Source: an uncultured Pseudomonas sp. (lineage in GTDB: Bacteria; Pseudomonadota; Gammaproteobacteria; Pseudomonadales; Pseudomonadaceae). Taken from it: a stretch of DNA of 64,000 nt. The notes under the pieces were generated by a model that saw nothing but the letters and a program-made list of their open reading frames with translations, ran no database searches and was not told where the DNA came from. The DNA is taken from NCBI RefSeq assembly GCF_946886105.1, contig NZ_CAMPHV010000021.1, forward strand, positions 16,957 to 80,956, in the 5' to 3' direction. A program made the position numbers and the translations under genes. Each line of letters starts with the position of its first letter. Positions within the stretch are counted from its first letter, which is position 1. This document shows, one piece after another, positions 28,579 through 37,470 of the stretch.

Positions 28579-31116
28579 TTATTTGCCCGGTGTCAGCAGC
28601 AGTCGCTTGCTGCCGTAGGCCTTGTCCAGGTTCTTCGATTGGAAGGGGAAGCTCATGTACTGGCCCTTGCGCCAGGCCTCGATGCCGTCGGCGTAATGCG
28701 CGCTGGCCGGGTTGCCGGATTGGCCCGAGCTGTTCACCCCGATCAGCGGCTCCTCGCGGCCGAAATCGACAACCATGCGCATGGCCGGAATCAACCAGGT
28801 ATCGAAATCCTGCCCCCAGCGATAGGCCGACACGTTGAGGGTGCTGTGGTCGCCGCCCGCCGGGTAGGGGCCGCGATCAAGGTAATCCTTCAGCGAATTG
28901 ATCCCGGCCCGTTGGCTGGCGCTCAGGTGCGGTGCCAGTCGGCTGCTCTCGCTACGCCATTCGTAGGTGTGCAGCTTGCCCCATTGCCAGGCGCTGCGGT
29001 CCTGGCCGAGTTTGGCTTCGGCAAAGGTCACGGCGGCCGCCAGGCTGCGCGCCAGAATCGCCGGTTTGTCTTCCTGCTGTGGGGTGCCGGTATCGTTCCA
29101 GAACGGGCTGTCATCGCGGCCGAGCAGATGGTCGGCCTGGGCCGAATAGGAGGTGTTGGCCGTTGCGACCAACGCCTGCCAGGCCGGTTGGGTGTCCGGC
29201 CCCAGTTCATCGAGGAAGATCTGCCGGGCGCTTTGCTGCAGGAAGGCGCCATATAGGGCGGCATCCGCCGAGTCGGCGGTGAGCTTGCCGTCGAACGCCA
29301 TCAAGCGGCGTTGGGCTTCCTCGGCCTTTGCGCGCTCCGCCGCGGGCAGCGCTGCGATCGCCTGCTTGAGCGCTTCGGCCATGCCGGGCGCGGCGAACAT
29401 CGCTTGCAGCTTGGCGACGAACAGCGAGGTCTGGTCGTACTGCATGGCGATCATGCTGGCGCTGTCGTGCTTGCCGCTGGCGGCCAGTTGCGCGATGCGT
29501 TCGGCGCGTTCCGGGTAATACCAGGAGTTGGATAACTGCATGCCATAGCCGCGTGGCACGGTGCGGTTATTGGCAGTACCCAGCCAGCCTTCGGCAGGGT
29601 CCTGGTCGTAGGGGTGGAGCATGGGCTCGGCAAAGCCATCCCAGTCGTAGCGACCGTCCCAGCCGGGGGAGGGCAAAAGACCCAGGCCTTCGCGGCGGTT
29701 GGGGAAGCGCCCGGTGACTTGCCAGCCGATATGCCGGGCATCGGCAAACACAATATTCAGCGGCATCGCGCGCACCTCGCGGGTGGCTTCGAAGGCCTGG
29801 TCGAGGTTTTGTGCACGGGACAGGTCGAAGAACGCATCGAGACTTTTATCGGTTTCGAACTGCGCGGTTTGTAAGGCCAGACCGTAACCGCTGCTCAGTT
29901 GCAGTGGTTGCAACAGGTGTTTGCGTTCGCCCAGTACCGCGTTCAGCAGTGGTCCATGGCGGGTTTCGTGCAGGGTTTCGCGGATTGGCCGCTGGCCTTT
30001 GATAAAGAAGGTTTCCTGGCGTTCGCGGGTCGCCAGCCATTTACCCTCGGCCTGGTAATACAGACGACCGCCTTCGCGCTTGAGCTTCTCCAGAAATAGG
30101 TCCTGGTTGTCGCCCATGACCATGGTCATGCCCCAGGCCACTTTGCCATTGAAGCCGGCGACTATTGCCGGCACGCCGGCAATCGAAATACCGGCGGCCT
30201 GGAATTTCGGCGAGCGGATCTGTACGAAATTCCACGCCGAGGGCATCGATAACGGCAGGTGGGTGTCGTTGGCCAGCAGGCTTCGCCCGCTGCGGCTGTT
30301 CTGTGGAGCGATGGCCCAGTTGTTCGAGGCGGCAACCCCGAGCATGTGCAGGTCGGCGAACTGGCGTGATGTCTGCTCCAAGGCCGCAAGCCCAGGGAAC
30401 TGGCCGGCCAATTGGAGGCCCTTGAGTTTCTCGGCTTCTTCGAACGGCAGCGGCTCGTCCGGGTAAGTCGGCAAGAGCCAGGCGAGCTGCTCGCTGCCGA
30501 CTTTCTGCGCCATGACCAGGGCGGCGATTTCTTCCTGTAGATTGACCGCCAGGCCGAAATTCAGCAGGCAGAACACTAGCACCGAATCTTCGGCTTTCCA
30601 GTAAGCCGGGCGGTAGCCGGCCTCGGCCAGATCCATCGGCAATTTATCGCGATAGCGGAACAGGTAGGCGTTCACCCCGCGGGCATAGACTTCGAAGAAG
30701 CGCTGCAGGCGCGGCGAGGCATTGCGGTATAGAACCTCGGCGCTCTTCTTCAGGTTGACCGCGCGCATGAAACGGTCGACTTCCAGCACGCCCGGGCCGG
30801 CCATTTCCGCCAGACGGCCCTCAGCCATCAAACGCAGGCCGACCATCTGGCTGAGGCGGTCGCTGGCGTGCACATAACCCAAGGCGAACAGCGCGTCATG
30901 GAAGCTGTTGGTTTCGATCAGCGGCATGCCGAGCACATTGCGCCGCACCGTCACGCTTTGCGCCAAGCCCTTGACCGGCACTATGCCTTGGTCGGGATGC
31001 ACGCTGGCGCTGTAGCGGCTGTTGAGGAAGGACTGGCAACCAGTCAGGGTCACGGCAACCGTCAGGGCTGTCGCGAGACCGAATAGGCTAAGGGGGCGGA
31101 CGGCACGCAGTGACAT
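28579..31116 (-). CDS. quiP: QuiP-like acyl-homoserine lactone / penicillin acylase
   Basis: Ntn-hydrolase of the penicillin acylase family; P. aeruginosa QuiP degrades long-chain acyl-homoserine lactone signals. 845 residues, nearly the length of QuiP. The N-terminus has a lipobox-like LTGC (Cys27), suggesting an envelope lipoprotein. The autoprocessing site reads [10 protein letters not shown] with catalytic Ser264 starting the beta chain; further family motifs are [11 protein letters not shown] and [10 protein letters not shown]. Neighbours match the P. aeruginosa quiP region as recalled. Substrate is inferred from synteny and length, not shown. Confidence 0.85.
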   Translation of the reverse strand: MSLRAVRPLSLFGLATALTVAVTLTGCQSFLNSRYSASVHPDQGIVPVKGLAQSVTVRRNVLGMPLIETNSFHDALFALGYVHASDRLSQMVGLRLMAEGRLAEMAGPGVLEVDRFMRAVNLKKSAEVLYRNASPRLQRFFEVYARGVNAYLFRYRDKLPMDLAEAGYRPAYWKAEDSVLVFCLLNFGLAVNLQEEIAALVMAQKVGSEQLAWLLPTYPDEPLPFEEAEKLKGLQLAGQFPGLAALEQTSRQFADLHMLGVAASNNWAIAPQNSRSGRSLLANDTHLPLSMPSAWNFVQIRSPKFQAAGISIAGVPAIVAGFNGKVAWGMTMVMGDNQDLFLEKLKREGGRLYYQAEGKWLATRERQETFFIKGQRPIRETLHETRHGPLLNAVLGERKHLLQPLQLSSGYGLALQTAQFETDKSLDAFFDLSRAQNLDQAFEATREVRAMPLNIVFADARHIGWQVTGRFPNRREGLGLLPSPGWDGRYDWDGFAEPMLHPYDQDPAEGWLGTANNRTVPRGYGMQLSNSWYYPERAERIAQLAASGKHDSASMIAMQYDQTSLFVAKLQAMFAAPGMAEALKQAIAALPAAERAKAEEAQRRLMAFDGKLTADSADAALYGAFLQQSARQIFLDELGPDTQPAWQALVATANTSYSAQADHLLGRDDSPFWNDTGTPQQEDKPAILARSLAAAVTFAEAKLGQDRSAWQWGKLHTYEWRSESSRLAPHLSASQRAGINSLKDYLDRGPYPAGGDHSTLNVSAYRWGQDFDTWLIPAMRMVVDFGREEPLIGVNSSGQSGNPASAHYADGIEAWRKGQYMSFPFQSKNLDKAYGSKRLLLTPGK

Positions 31117-31206
31117 GCTGCAAGCTCCTTGCAGGAGACCAAGGGTTCAGGGATGAAAGGGTTATTCAACCACGCTGGTGCGCGGTGGTTAAGCATAGCG
31201 CCTGGT

Positions 31207-31671
31207 TCAGGCCGCTTTGGAGGCGCGCGCCAGGCCCTCGTCGAGCAGCCAGCGCGCAGCCGTGCGTGCGGCGGCCTTATGCTGCAGTTCCAATTCGTTG
31301 AAATGTTTTTCGTGCTTGCGCCTTTCGCTCTTATCCAATGCCTTCCAGTGGGCATGGGTCGGCACCTGAGCTGTGGCATCGAACAACAGATGGAATACCT
31401 GGCAGCGCGCATCCTGGCTGAGCGCACTGTCGTAGTTGTCGAGCAGGACCTTGATCCGAATCGCCCCTTCGATCAGCGGCAACTGACCGTCGAGCAGGCT
31501 GCCCGCCAGTATTTGTAAATCGCCGCTCAAGCGCTCGCGACGTTCTTCGGCCTGCTGCTTTTGCGCACGCTGCTGCGCCCATACGCGCCGCCACAGGTGC
31601 AGGGCGTACAGCGCCAGGGCGGTGATCAATACCGCGCCGGCAAGCAGCAGAAACAGGCTCAGAGCGCTCAT
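31207..31671 (-). CDS. DUF2489-like membrane-anchored protein
   Basis: 154 residues from MSALSLFLLLAGAVLIT at 31669-31671. One N-terminal transmembrane helix (residues ~3-25), then a charged, helical cytosolic domain (QQRAQKQQAEERRERLSGDLQIL, KALDKSERRKHEKHFNELE). It resembles the DUF2489 family, whose function is unknown. The SEC-C gene ends 7 bases upstream on the same strand, so they are likely cotranscribed. Confidence 0.7.
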   Translation of the reverse strand: MSALSLFLLLAGAVLITALALYALHLWRRVWAQQRAQKQQAEERRERLSGDLQILAGSLLDGQLPLIEGAIRIKVLLDNYDSALSQDARCQVFHLLFDATAQVPTHAHWKALDKSERRKHEKHFNELELQHKAAARTAARWLLDEGLARASKAA

Positions 31672-31678
31672 GGGCGGA

Positions 31679-31882
31679 TCAGGCGCCGTGACATTTCTTG
31701 AATTTCTTCTCGCTGCCGCAAGGGCAGGGGTCGTTACGACCGACATCCTTCAGCGCGTTGCGCACCGGCTCCTGATGGCCGTGGTTGCAATGCGGGCCGT
31801 GCACGTGGCCATGATCGTGGTCGTGGTCGTGGTCGTGGTCGCAGTCCGGGCCATGGACATGGACATGGGCTTGCTGGTTCAT
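31679..31882 (-). CDS. Histidine-rich SEC-C motif mini-protein
   Basis: 67 residues. The N-terminal half is a metal-binding-looking His/Asp run ([20 protein letters not shown], then [11 protein letters not shown]); the C-terminal half is a SEC-C zinc motif, [19 protein letters not shown]. No signal peptide. The CAYCAYCAY-like simple sequence (alternating His and Asp codons, about 31800-31870) is prone to slippage, so the His number may vary between strains. Likely zinc or nickel binding (inference); the partner is unknown. Confidence 0.85.
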   Translation of the reverse strand: MNQQAHVHVHGPDCDHDHDHDHDHGHVHGPHCNHGHQEPVRNALKDVGRNDPCPCGSEKKFKKCHGA

Positions 31883-31888
31883 AAGTAC

Positions 31889-32386
31889 CTACTTGGGAAT
31901 GAAATGGCCGGGGATTATCTCGCCATTGCGCGCAACCTGCACGCTGCGTCCGAACATGAAGCCGGTTTTCACCTGGCCGCTCAGTCGATAGCGAATGGGT
32001 TCTTCGGGTTTTTCCAATAGTTTGACGATGCGCCGCAGATGGCGCCAGAGGTTGGTGCGCACCGGCACGTCGAACTCGTGATGACCATGCGCCGGCACGG
32101 TGAACCAGGTGCTGGATTCGCCTTCCGCCAGTTTCACCTCGTTGAGGTACACGCTGTATTCGAGCCTGCGCACCGGCAGACTCACCGAGTTGGGGTTGTC
32201 GATACGAAAGCGCAGCACGAATTGCTGCTCGAGTAATTTGGCTTTGACGACGTCGACGTTGATCAGGCGAACATCCGGGTCTTTGAAACCACCCGACATC
32301 CAGGTGGAGCACCCGCCGAGGCCAGAAAGCAGGCCGAAAAACATCAGTAGGCTAAGTATTTTTATCGTTTGCGCCTGAAGAAACAT
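31889..32386 (-). CDS. LEA14-like (WHy domain) lipoprotein
   Basis: 165 residues from the ATG at 32384-32386 (GGAG upstream). Signal peptide with lipobox LGGC, so an outer- or inner-membrane lipoprotein. The body is a beta-sandwich of the LEA type 2/water-stress-hypersensitivity family: VRLINVDVVKAKLLEQQFVLRFRIDNPNSVSLPVRRLEYSV carries the typical NPN motif. The role in bacteria is not established. It lies 6 bases upstream of the SEC-C mini-gene, forming a small operon with it and the DUF2489 gene. Confidence 0.82.
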   Translation of the reverse strand: MFLQAQTIKILSLLMFFGLLSGLGGCSTWMSGGFKDPDVRLINVDVVKAKLLEQQFVLRFRIDNPNSVSLPVRRLEYSVYLNEVKLAEGESSTWFTVPAHGHHEFDVPVRTNLWRHLRRIVKLLEKPEEPIRYRLSGQVKTGFMFGRSVQVARNGEIIPGHFIPK

Positions 32387-32499
32387 TTCATACTCCGATA
32401 TGACGCCCCAGTGTAACAAGCAACGCTTTGCCTGCAACGTGTTGTGAGGGTAAAAAAACCTGCGCCATACTGCAGGCTGAATAGGACAGGAGTGTGACC

Positions 32500-33072
32500 A
32501 TGGCCCGTTATGAAATTGCCTTTGCCGGTCAGTTGATACCCGGCGCGCAGGCGGAGCAGGTCAAAGCCAATCTGGCCAAGTTGTTCCAGGCCGACGCGCA
32601 ACGTATCGCTTTGCTGTTTTCAGGTCGGCGGATCGTGATCAAGAACAACCTGGATGCCGCGGGCGCCGAGAAATATCGCGCCACCATGGAGCGTGCCGGC
32701 GCCTTGGCGCTGGTGACGGCCATGCCCGAGGAAATCGAAGAGATCGAGCTGGCGCCTCCGCCCGTTGAAGCACCTGCTCCCGCAGTCGTTGCGCCGGTGG
32801 CTGCTGTGGCCACGTCGATGGAAACGCCGGTTCGGCGCCTGCAGGTCGCACCGCGAGATGAATATATGGCGGCTTTTATCGCGGTGGATGCGCCGGACTT
32901 CGGCATTGCCCCGCTGGGCGAGGATTTGCAGGATGAGAAAGCCGCGCCGCAAGCGCCGGCAGTCGATCTGTCGCAGTTCAGCTTGGCGCCCACGGGCAGC
33001 GACATGGGCCAGGCGAAGGCCGCTCCCGCTGCGCCGCCACCCGATGTGTCGCATCTGAAATTGCAGGAATGA
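32500..33072 (+). CDS. Hypothetical protein with N-terminal L7/L12-like small domain
   Basis: 190 residues from the ATG at 32500 (AGGAG 7 bases upstream). Residues 1-75 form a compact alpha/beta domain (YEIAFAGQLIPGAQAEQVKANLAKLF, SGRRIVIKNNLDAAGAEKYRATMERAGA). This small domain occurs in other proteobacterial proteins, often fused to membrane domains. The remainder is Ala/Pro-rich, low complexity, with repeated short hydrophobic motifs (APDFGIAPLGEDL, LSQFSLAPTGSD, VSHLKLQE) like docking peptides. Function unknown. A strong terminator follows. Confidence 0.8.
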   Translation: MARYEIAFAGQLIPGAQAEQVKANLAKLFQADAQRIALLFSGRRIVIKNNLDAAGAEKYRATMERAGALALVTAMPEEIEEIELAPPPVEAPAPAVVAPVAAVATSMETPVRRLQVAPRDEYMAAFIAVDAPDFGIAPLGEDLQDEKAAPQAPAVDLSQFSLAPTGSDMGQAKAAPAAPPPDVSHLKLQE

Positions 33073-33076
33073 CAGT

Positions 33077-33104
33077 GCCGAGGCCCGCTATTGCGGGCCT
33101 CGGC
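33077..33104. terminator. Strong hairpin between convergent genes
   Basis: GCCGAGGCCCGC (33077-33088) / GCGGGCCTCGGC (33093-33104), a perfect 12-bp stem with a 4-base loop. No T run, but the position between convergent stops suits a terminator. Confidence 0.6.
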
Positions 33105-33131
33105 GCACTCGGGGGCGATTAGCCGCTGGGG

Positions 33132-34262
33132 TCATTGGCGGGCGGCGGTTTGCTCGGTTGTCGTGCATTTGGCCTGGGCCTGGGCCGGCGTCAACCCGCG
33201 AATCGAGGTATAGAAGAGTTCGCAGGTTTGCAGTTGGTCGCTTACCTGCCACTTCTGCGTGCAACTGTTCAGCGTGGCCGCGGCATCGGCGCCCGGGTTG
33301 CGGCCCATATCGGCTTGCCAGCAGGCCGCCGTAATGTCCTGCCCCATGACCTTGAGCCCGACCTCGTCGGCTTTTTGTTGATCGCCGCCATAGTTTTCCG
33401 GGTCGGCGGCATACCAGATGTAGCTGGGGTGGTTGCTGCCCAGCACCGCCACGCTGCGCCCGGCTTCCGGAGTGATCTGACCAAGGCCGAGCACGCCGAG
33501 AGTCACGCCGTACTGTTGGTGCACCCAATCGCGTACCGGGCCGCCGAAGGCCACCATCGGCAGCGAAGGGGCCTCGCCGTCGGCGTTGCTGGTCAGCTGC
33601 GCGACCATGTTGGTCTGGTAAGCCTGAAAGTAGCTATAAGTGTCTGCCAGCGTGCTGCCTGCGCTGGCTGGTGCGGCGATGGGGGCGATGTCGATGATGG
33701 TCTGGTAGGCCGGGGTTTGTTCCAGTGGCACGCCATTTTGTTCGAGCAGTTCGGCCCAGCGGTCGGTGGTCTTGGATTCCAGATAATCCTGCGCCTGGGT
33801 CAGCGAATAATCCGGCGGGAAGTGCAGCAGTTCGACGCTGCGGCGGTTTTCCAGAGCCATGCCCAGTGGCAGGAAGAAGTACCAGTCGTACTTCCATTTA
33901 CCATCCGTATTCAATTTGCTGGCGCCCTGGTAGGCCAGGTCGCCAGCGGCGAGCAGCTGCTCGAGCGGTTTGCCGTAGTCGTCCGGCACGCCACTGATGC
34001 TCGCATAGAGCTTGTCGTGATCGGTGCGGACCTTGACCTTGGCGGTGGCGTAACCGTCGCGTTGCACACTCTGGGTCAGGTAATGCTCGACCGTCTGCGC
34101 GAGGCTCCAGTCGCGGTAGCAAATGACGTTGCAGTTATTGGGGTAGGCGAATAGCTGGCTGACTCGGGTGGGGCTGCCCAGGGCAACCTCGACGTCCGCC
34201 TGGGCGTTGGCGGCTAAAACGAATGCGCCTATGGCGCTGACAAGCCACTTCTGATGTCGCAT
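33132..34262 (-). CDS. Exported cysteine-rich hypothetical protein
   Basis: 376 residues from the ATG at 34260-34262 (GGGAG 6 bases upstream). Signal peptide MRHQKWLVSAIGAFVLAANAQA. The mature protein has six Cys (NNCNVICYRDW near the N-terminus; four in the last ~60 residues), fitting three disulfides in the periplasm. There is a middle region with TPAYQTIIDIAPIAAPASAG and an Ala-rich C-terminus. No family recognised beyond a conserved pseudomonad hypothetical. Same strand as, and about 85 bases after, the YchJ-like gene. Confidence 0.78.
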   Translation of the reverse strand: MRHQKWLVSAIGAFVLAANAQADVEVALGSPTRVSQLFAYPNNCNVICYRDWSLAQTVEHYLTQSVQRDGYATAKVKVRTDHDKLYASISGVPDDYGKPLEQLLAAGDLAYQGASKLNTDGKWKYDWYFFLPLGMALENRRSVELLHFPPDYSLTQAQDYLESKTTDRWAELLEQNGVPLEQTPAYQTIIDIAPIAAPASAGSTLADTYSYFQAYQTNMVAQLTSNADGEAPSLPMVAFGGPVRDWVHQQYGVTLGVLGLGQITPEAGRSVAVLGSNHPSYIWYAADPENYGGDQQKADEVGLKVMGQDITAACWQADMGRNPGADAAATLNSCTQKWQVSDQLQTCELFYTSIRGLTPAQAQAKCTTTEQTAARQ

Positions 34263-34347
34263 ATGCATCTCCCTGCGTTTATCTCAAGCCGATCTGCTTG
34301 ATCGCATGCAAGCCTAGTTGGCTCTGCGATTGAGTCCAGTCGGGAAA

Positions 34348-34824
34348 TTACTGGAGATAGGCCGCGCAGCATTTCTTGAACTTCTGCCCGCTCGCGCAAG
34401 GGCAGGGGTCATTGCGGCCCGCGTGCAGGGCGACCGTGGGGTCGATGAAATACCAGCGGTTGTCGCGCTGAACGAACGCGGAGCGTTCGCGATGACGCTG
34501 TTCGCCGCCGCCATCCTGCCAATGGGCGGTGAAGGTGACGAATGCATGGAGTGGTTGGCCGTCCAGTTCCTCGCTGCGCTCGACCGTCAGGCCGAGCCAC
34601 GTGCTCTGGCTGCTCCAGGCACGTATGGCGTCGCGGTCGAGCGCCGCTTGCTGGGCGGGCAGGGTGGTGGCCACCAGGTAGTCGATCAAGCCCAGCACAT
34701 AGGCGCAATAGCGCGAGCGCATCAGTGCCTCGGCGCTCGTCGCGGCTGTGCCGCTGTGACAGGGCTGGCAGCATTGGGCGTATGGCTGGTCGCTGCCGCA
34801 GGGGCAGTTCTGGGTACCGATCAT
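34348..34824 (-). CDS. YchJ-family SEC-C protein
   Basis: 158 residues from [19 protein letters not shown] at 34822-34824. An N-terminal zinc knuckle ([13 protein letters not shown]), a central NTF2-like domain ([24 protein letters not shown]), and a C-terminal SEC-C motif ([18 protein letters not shown]). This is the full YchJ architecture; molecular function unknown, zinc binding expected. It follows the DUF6231-like gene by 4 bases. Confidence 0.92.
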   Translation of the reverse strand: MIGTQNCPCGSDQPYAQCCQPCHSGTAATSAEALMRSRYCAYVLGLIDYLVATTLPAQQAALDRDAIRAWSSQSTWLGLTVERSEELDGQPLHAFVTFTAHWQDGGGEQRHRERSAFVQRDNRWYFIDPTVALHAGRNDPCPCASGQKFKKCCAAYLQ

Positions 34825-34828
34825 GCCA

Positions 34829-35326
34829 TCACCACCAATACTTGCCGAACATCTCGGGATTGGCCCAGAAATTGGCATTTAGCCAGTCAGGAACCTGTTT
34901 GTAATCGAGCAGGTCGTAAGTGAACAAACTCAGGGTCTGTTCGCCACGCTGAAAGCGCTCGCTGGCTTGTAAGGCCAAGGAATAAAAATCGACGTCTTGC
35001 CAGGCGCTGGCTTGCAGATCGACCAACACGGCCAAACGACTGGCGTTCAGGTTGCGAATGCCGCCGAGCAGCTCGAGCCCTGCGCGTTTGGGCAGGTGTT
35101 CGAGGCAATCGGCCACCAACGCCAGATCAAAACGCTGCGCTGCAAGTTCCGCCGGTAGCGCACCTGCCGGCGCATGGGCGATCAGGCAGTCGGGGTGCGC
35201 GGCCTGATAAGCCGCGACGGCAGGCAATTCGCTGGCACCGACCAGTAGCAGGCGAGCAGGAAGATAGCGCGCCAACAGCGCGGCGATAGCCTGTTGCGGG
35301 GTACGTGATGAAATATTGTCAGTCAT
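34829..35326 (-). CDS. DUF6231-like protein (methyltransferase-like fold)
   Basis: 165 residues starting [21 protein letters not shown]. The arrangement [20 protein letters not shown] ... [18 protein letters not shown] ... [10 protein letters not shown] is reminiscent of a Rossmann methyltransferase, but the glycine-rich SAM loop is poor. It ends in an aromatic FGKYWW. Likely a small cytosolic pseudomonad-specific protein, cotranscribed with the YchJ-like gene. Function unknown. Confidence 0.75.
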   Translation of the reverse strand: MTDNISSRTPQQAIAALLARYLPARLLLVGASELPAVAAYQAAHPDCLIAHAPAGALPAELAAQRFDLALVADCLEHLPKRAGLELLGGIRNLNASRLAVLVDLQASAWQDVDFYSLALQASERFQRGEQTLSLFTYDLLDYKQVPDWLNANFWANPEMFGKYWW

Positions 35327-35488
35327 TGAGGATCCTCGACCATGGAGGGGAAGATTAACGCGCGCTTTATGTGGGGCATAGAGCGAATCTTTCTGGCCGA
35401 GGAGTCAAATAGCTATGGCGAATTTTACTGTCGACGTCTTTAATGCTTAAGTGTCGGTTTTACGCCGATCCCCATAGGAGAAATGCAT

Positions 35489-36121
35489 ATGAGTATTGTA
35501 AGGAAGGCCGTACCCCTTATCCTGGCAACCAGTTTTCTGACCGGTTGTGCCGGTTTACAGAAAACCGATTGGCCAACCTGTGCGGCGGTTGGTGGTGTTG
35601 GTGGCGCGGCTCTCGGCGCGATCGAAAGTTCCACCTGGGCCGCTGGTGGTGCAGCAGTGGGTGCCGGCATGGCCGCTGCTTATTGCTGGGTACATGGCGC
35701 TTCGGACGAGCAAGTGGTCATGGTCGAAGAGACTATGGTCGAAGAAACGGCCGCGCCGGAAGAGCCAGCTGAAGCGGTGCGTGTGGAATTGGACGTGAAG
35801 TTCGATTTCGACAAGGCCCAGGTTAAGGATGACAGCTACGGCGACATCAAAAACCTTGCCGACTTCATGAACCAATACCCGCAAACCACCACCGTGGTCG
35901 AAGGTCATACCGACTCCGTCGGCAGCGATGCCTATAACCAGGGCCTCTCTGAGCGTCGTGCCAATGCGGTGCGTGACGTGTTGGTCAACCAGTACGGCGT
36001 ATCGGGCGATCGGGTCAACGCCGTAGGTTATGGCGAAGCGCGTCCGGTGGCCGATAACGGCACCGACAGCGGCCGTGCGATCAACCGTCGCGTGGAAGCG
36101 GAAGTCGAAGCACGCCCCTAA
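35489..36121 (+). CDS. OmpA-family lipoprotein 1
   Basis: 210 residues from the ATG at 35489 (AGGAG 8 bases upstream). Lipobox LTGC with Cys20. Residues ~25-70 are a glycine-zipper-like segment (CAAVGGVGGAALGAIES); an acidic linker (VEETMVEETAAPEEPAEA) leads to a C-terminal OmpA domain with VKFDFDKAQVKDD, EGHTDSVGSDAYN and RAINRRVEAEV, which binds peptidoglycan. It links the outer membrane to the wall. Paralogue of the next gene. Confidence 0.92.
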   Translation: MSIVRKAVPLILATSFLTGCAGLQKTDWPTCAAVGGVGGAALGAIESSTWAAGGAAVGAGMAAAYCWVHGASDEQVVMVEETMVEETAAPEEPAEAVRVELDVKFDFDKAQVKDDSYGDIKNLADFMNQYPQTTTVVEGHTDSVGSDAYNQGLSERRANAVRDVLVNQYGVSGDRVNAVGYGEARPVADNGTDSGRAINRRVEAEVEARP

Positions 36122-36153
36122 GGCATGCGTAGCCCAGGCGATGGTTCGCTAAG

Positions 36154-36172
36154 CTGGCAACCTGCCAGTTTT
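36154..36172 (+). terminator. Weak intrinsic terminator between the two ompA-like genes
   Basis: CTGGCA / TGCCAG stem with a 3-base loop followed by TTTT. Confidence 0.45.
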
Positions 36173-36206
36173 CGATTTGTTAAGCCTGGTCGGTAGGTCT
36201 TTACTT

Positions 36207-36238
36207 CTGTGTTACCGGCACCTACGCCGGTGACACAG
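36207..36238 (+). promoter_or_regulatory. Hairpin overlapping the ribosome site of OmpA lipoprotein 2
   Basis: CTGTGTTACCGGC (36207-36219) / GCCGGTGACACAG (36226-36238) pairs over 13 positions (one T.G) with a 6-base loop. The 3' arm contains the first bases of the AGGAG ribosome site (36237-36241), 8 bases before the ATG at 36249. Confidence 0.65.
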
Positions 36239-36248
36239 GAGAACTACC

Positions 36249-36989
36249 ATGAGGGCTCGAATCTCGAGGTCTGCAATTACTTTTCTCTTGGCCAGTAGTG
36301 TTCTTTCGGGTTGCGTCACGACTTCCAGTACGGGAGACGCGCCGTTAAACCAAGGGAATTGGCCCCTGTGCAGTGCGATTGGCGGTCTGGCCGGTGGTGG
36401 TCTGGGCGCTCTCGAAAGTTCAAGTTGGGCAGCGGGTGGCGCAGTGGCCGGTGTGGTTATTGGCACCCTGATTTGCTACGCCCAAGACGGTGACGAAGAC
36501 GGGGATGGGGTTTTCGATCGACGCGATCGTTGTCCCGGAACGCCTGCCGGTACTCCCGTGCATCACAATGGTTGCCCGCTGAAAAGCTATCCGGCTGCCA
36601 CTCCTCCTGAAGAACCTGAAGCAATGCCGATGGCTGAGAGCGAGGTTATCGTGCTCAGCGATTTGGGCGATGTGCTGTTCGCCTTCGATTCAGCGGAGTT
36701 GACGGCGGCGGCCCATGATGTCTTGACTCAAATCGGCACTCGTTTGACGGGCGCCAATCTGGTCAGCGTCAAGGTGGTCGGGCATACCGACAGCGTGGGT
36801 TCGGATGCCTATAACCAAGGGCTTTCCGAGCGGCGCGCAAGGAGCGTGGCGGACTTCATGATCAGCCAAGGTATCCCAGCCGAGAAGCTCACTACCGAAG
36901 GCCTTGGCGAAAGCCAGCCGGTGGCGGATAACGCCAGCGATGCTGGACGTGCGCAAAATCGACGGGTCGAGTTGCATGTCGTTCGCTGA
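36249..36989 (+). CDS. OmpA-family lipoprotein 2 with thrombospondin type 3-like repeat
   Basis: 246 residues. Lipobox LSGC with Cys22; a glycine-zipper-like segment (IGGLAGGGLGALESSSWAAGG) resembles the first paralogue. Residues ~78-110 form a calcium-binding TSP3-like repeat (DGDEDGDGVFDRRDRCPGTP ... NGCPL) not found in paralogue 1. The C-terminal OmpA domain has LFAFDSAELTAAA and GHTDSVGSD. The two genes are probably a tandem duplication followed by divergence. A strong hairpin sits at its ribosome site. Confidence 0.92.
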   Translation: MRARISRSAITFLLASSVLSGCVTTSSTGDAPLNQGNWPLCSAIGGLAGGGLGALESSSWAAGGAVAGVVIGTLICYAQDGDEDGDGVFDRRDRCPGTPAGTPVHHNGCPLKSYPAATPPEEPEAMPMAESEVIVLSDLGDVLFAFDSAELTAAAHDVLTQIGTRLTGANLVSVKVVGHTDSVGSDAYNQGLSERRARSVADFMISQGIPAEKLTTEGLGESQPVADNASDAGRAQNRRVELHVVR

Positions 36990-37008
36990 GCACGATGCGT
37001 TAAAACAC

Positions 37009-37038
37009 ACGGGGACCTTTGACGGTCCCCGTTTTTTT
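37009..37038 (+). terminator. Intrinsic terminator after OmpA lipoprotein 2
   Basis: ACGGGGACC (37009-37017) / GGTCCCCGT (37024-37032) followed by a run of T. Confidence 0.93.
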
Positions 37039-37140
37039 CTGCGCCAGACTGGCATTGGCCGACCCTAAGCCGTTATGTTGCGGCACAACAATAGGGCGCA
37101 TGGCGCTACGGGCATACGACAATAAAAGGGCGGGGCGCAG

Positions 37141-37470
37141 ATGAAGGCGGTATTGATGATGGGGAAAGGGGCGGCCGTTTTGTTCTGGCTGAGTCTATTG
37201 GGTGCGCTGTCCGGCGCATTGGCTAAACCCTTCGATCAGCTGCTGAGCCTGCTGGCCCTGGTGCTGATCCTGATTCACAGCGTTGAGCTGTGGCTGTTCG
37301 GCGGTGCCTTCAGTGGGCGCGCCAACCCTTGGCTGGATCGTCTACAGGTATTGCTGTTCGGGGTGTTTCATCTGGCGCTGATCAAACCTGAGTTGCAGAT
37401 GAAGGCGCAGCAGCAAAGCGTTGAACAGAGCAATGCCGGATCTGTCGATACGGGAGCCGCCCATGCGTAG
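37141..37470 (+). CDS. DUF1145-like small membrane protein
   Basis: 109 residues with two to three hydrophobic segments (about 10-30, 35-55 and 70-85). AKPFDQLLSLLALVLILIHSVELWLFGG resembles the DUF1145 (YhhL) family. The last ~25 residues are polar. The ATG is preceded by GGGGCGC, a modest ribosome site; a second Met occurs at residue 6. Its 3' end overlaps the collagen-like gene by 8 bases, so they are cotranscribed. Function unknown. Confidence 0.7.
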   Translation: MKAVLMMGKGAAVLFWLSLLGALSGALAKPFDQLLSLLALVLILIHSVELWLFGGAFSGRANPWLDRLQVLLFGVFHLALIKPELQMKAQQQSVEQSNAGSVDTGAAHA

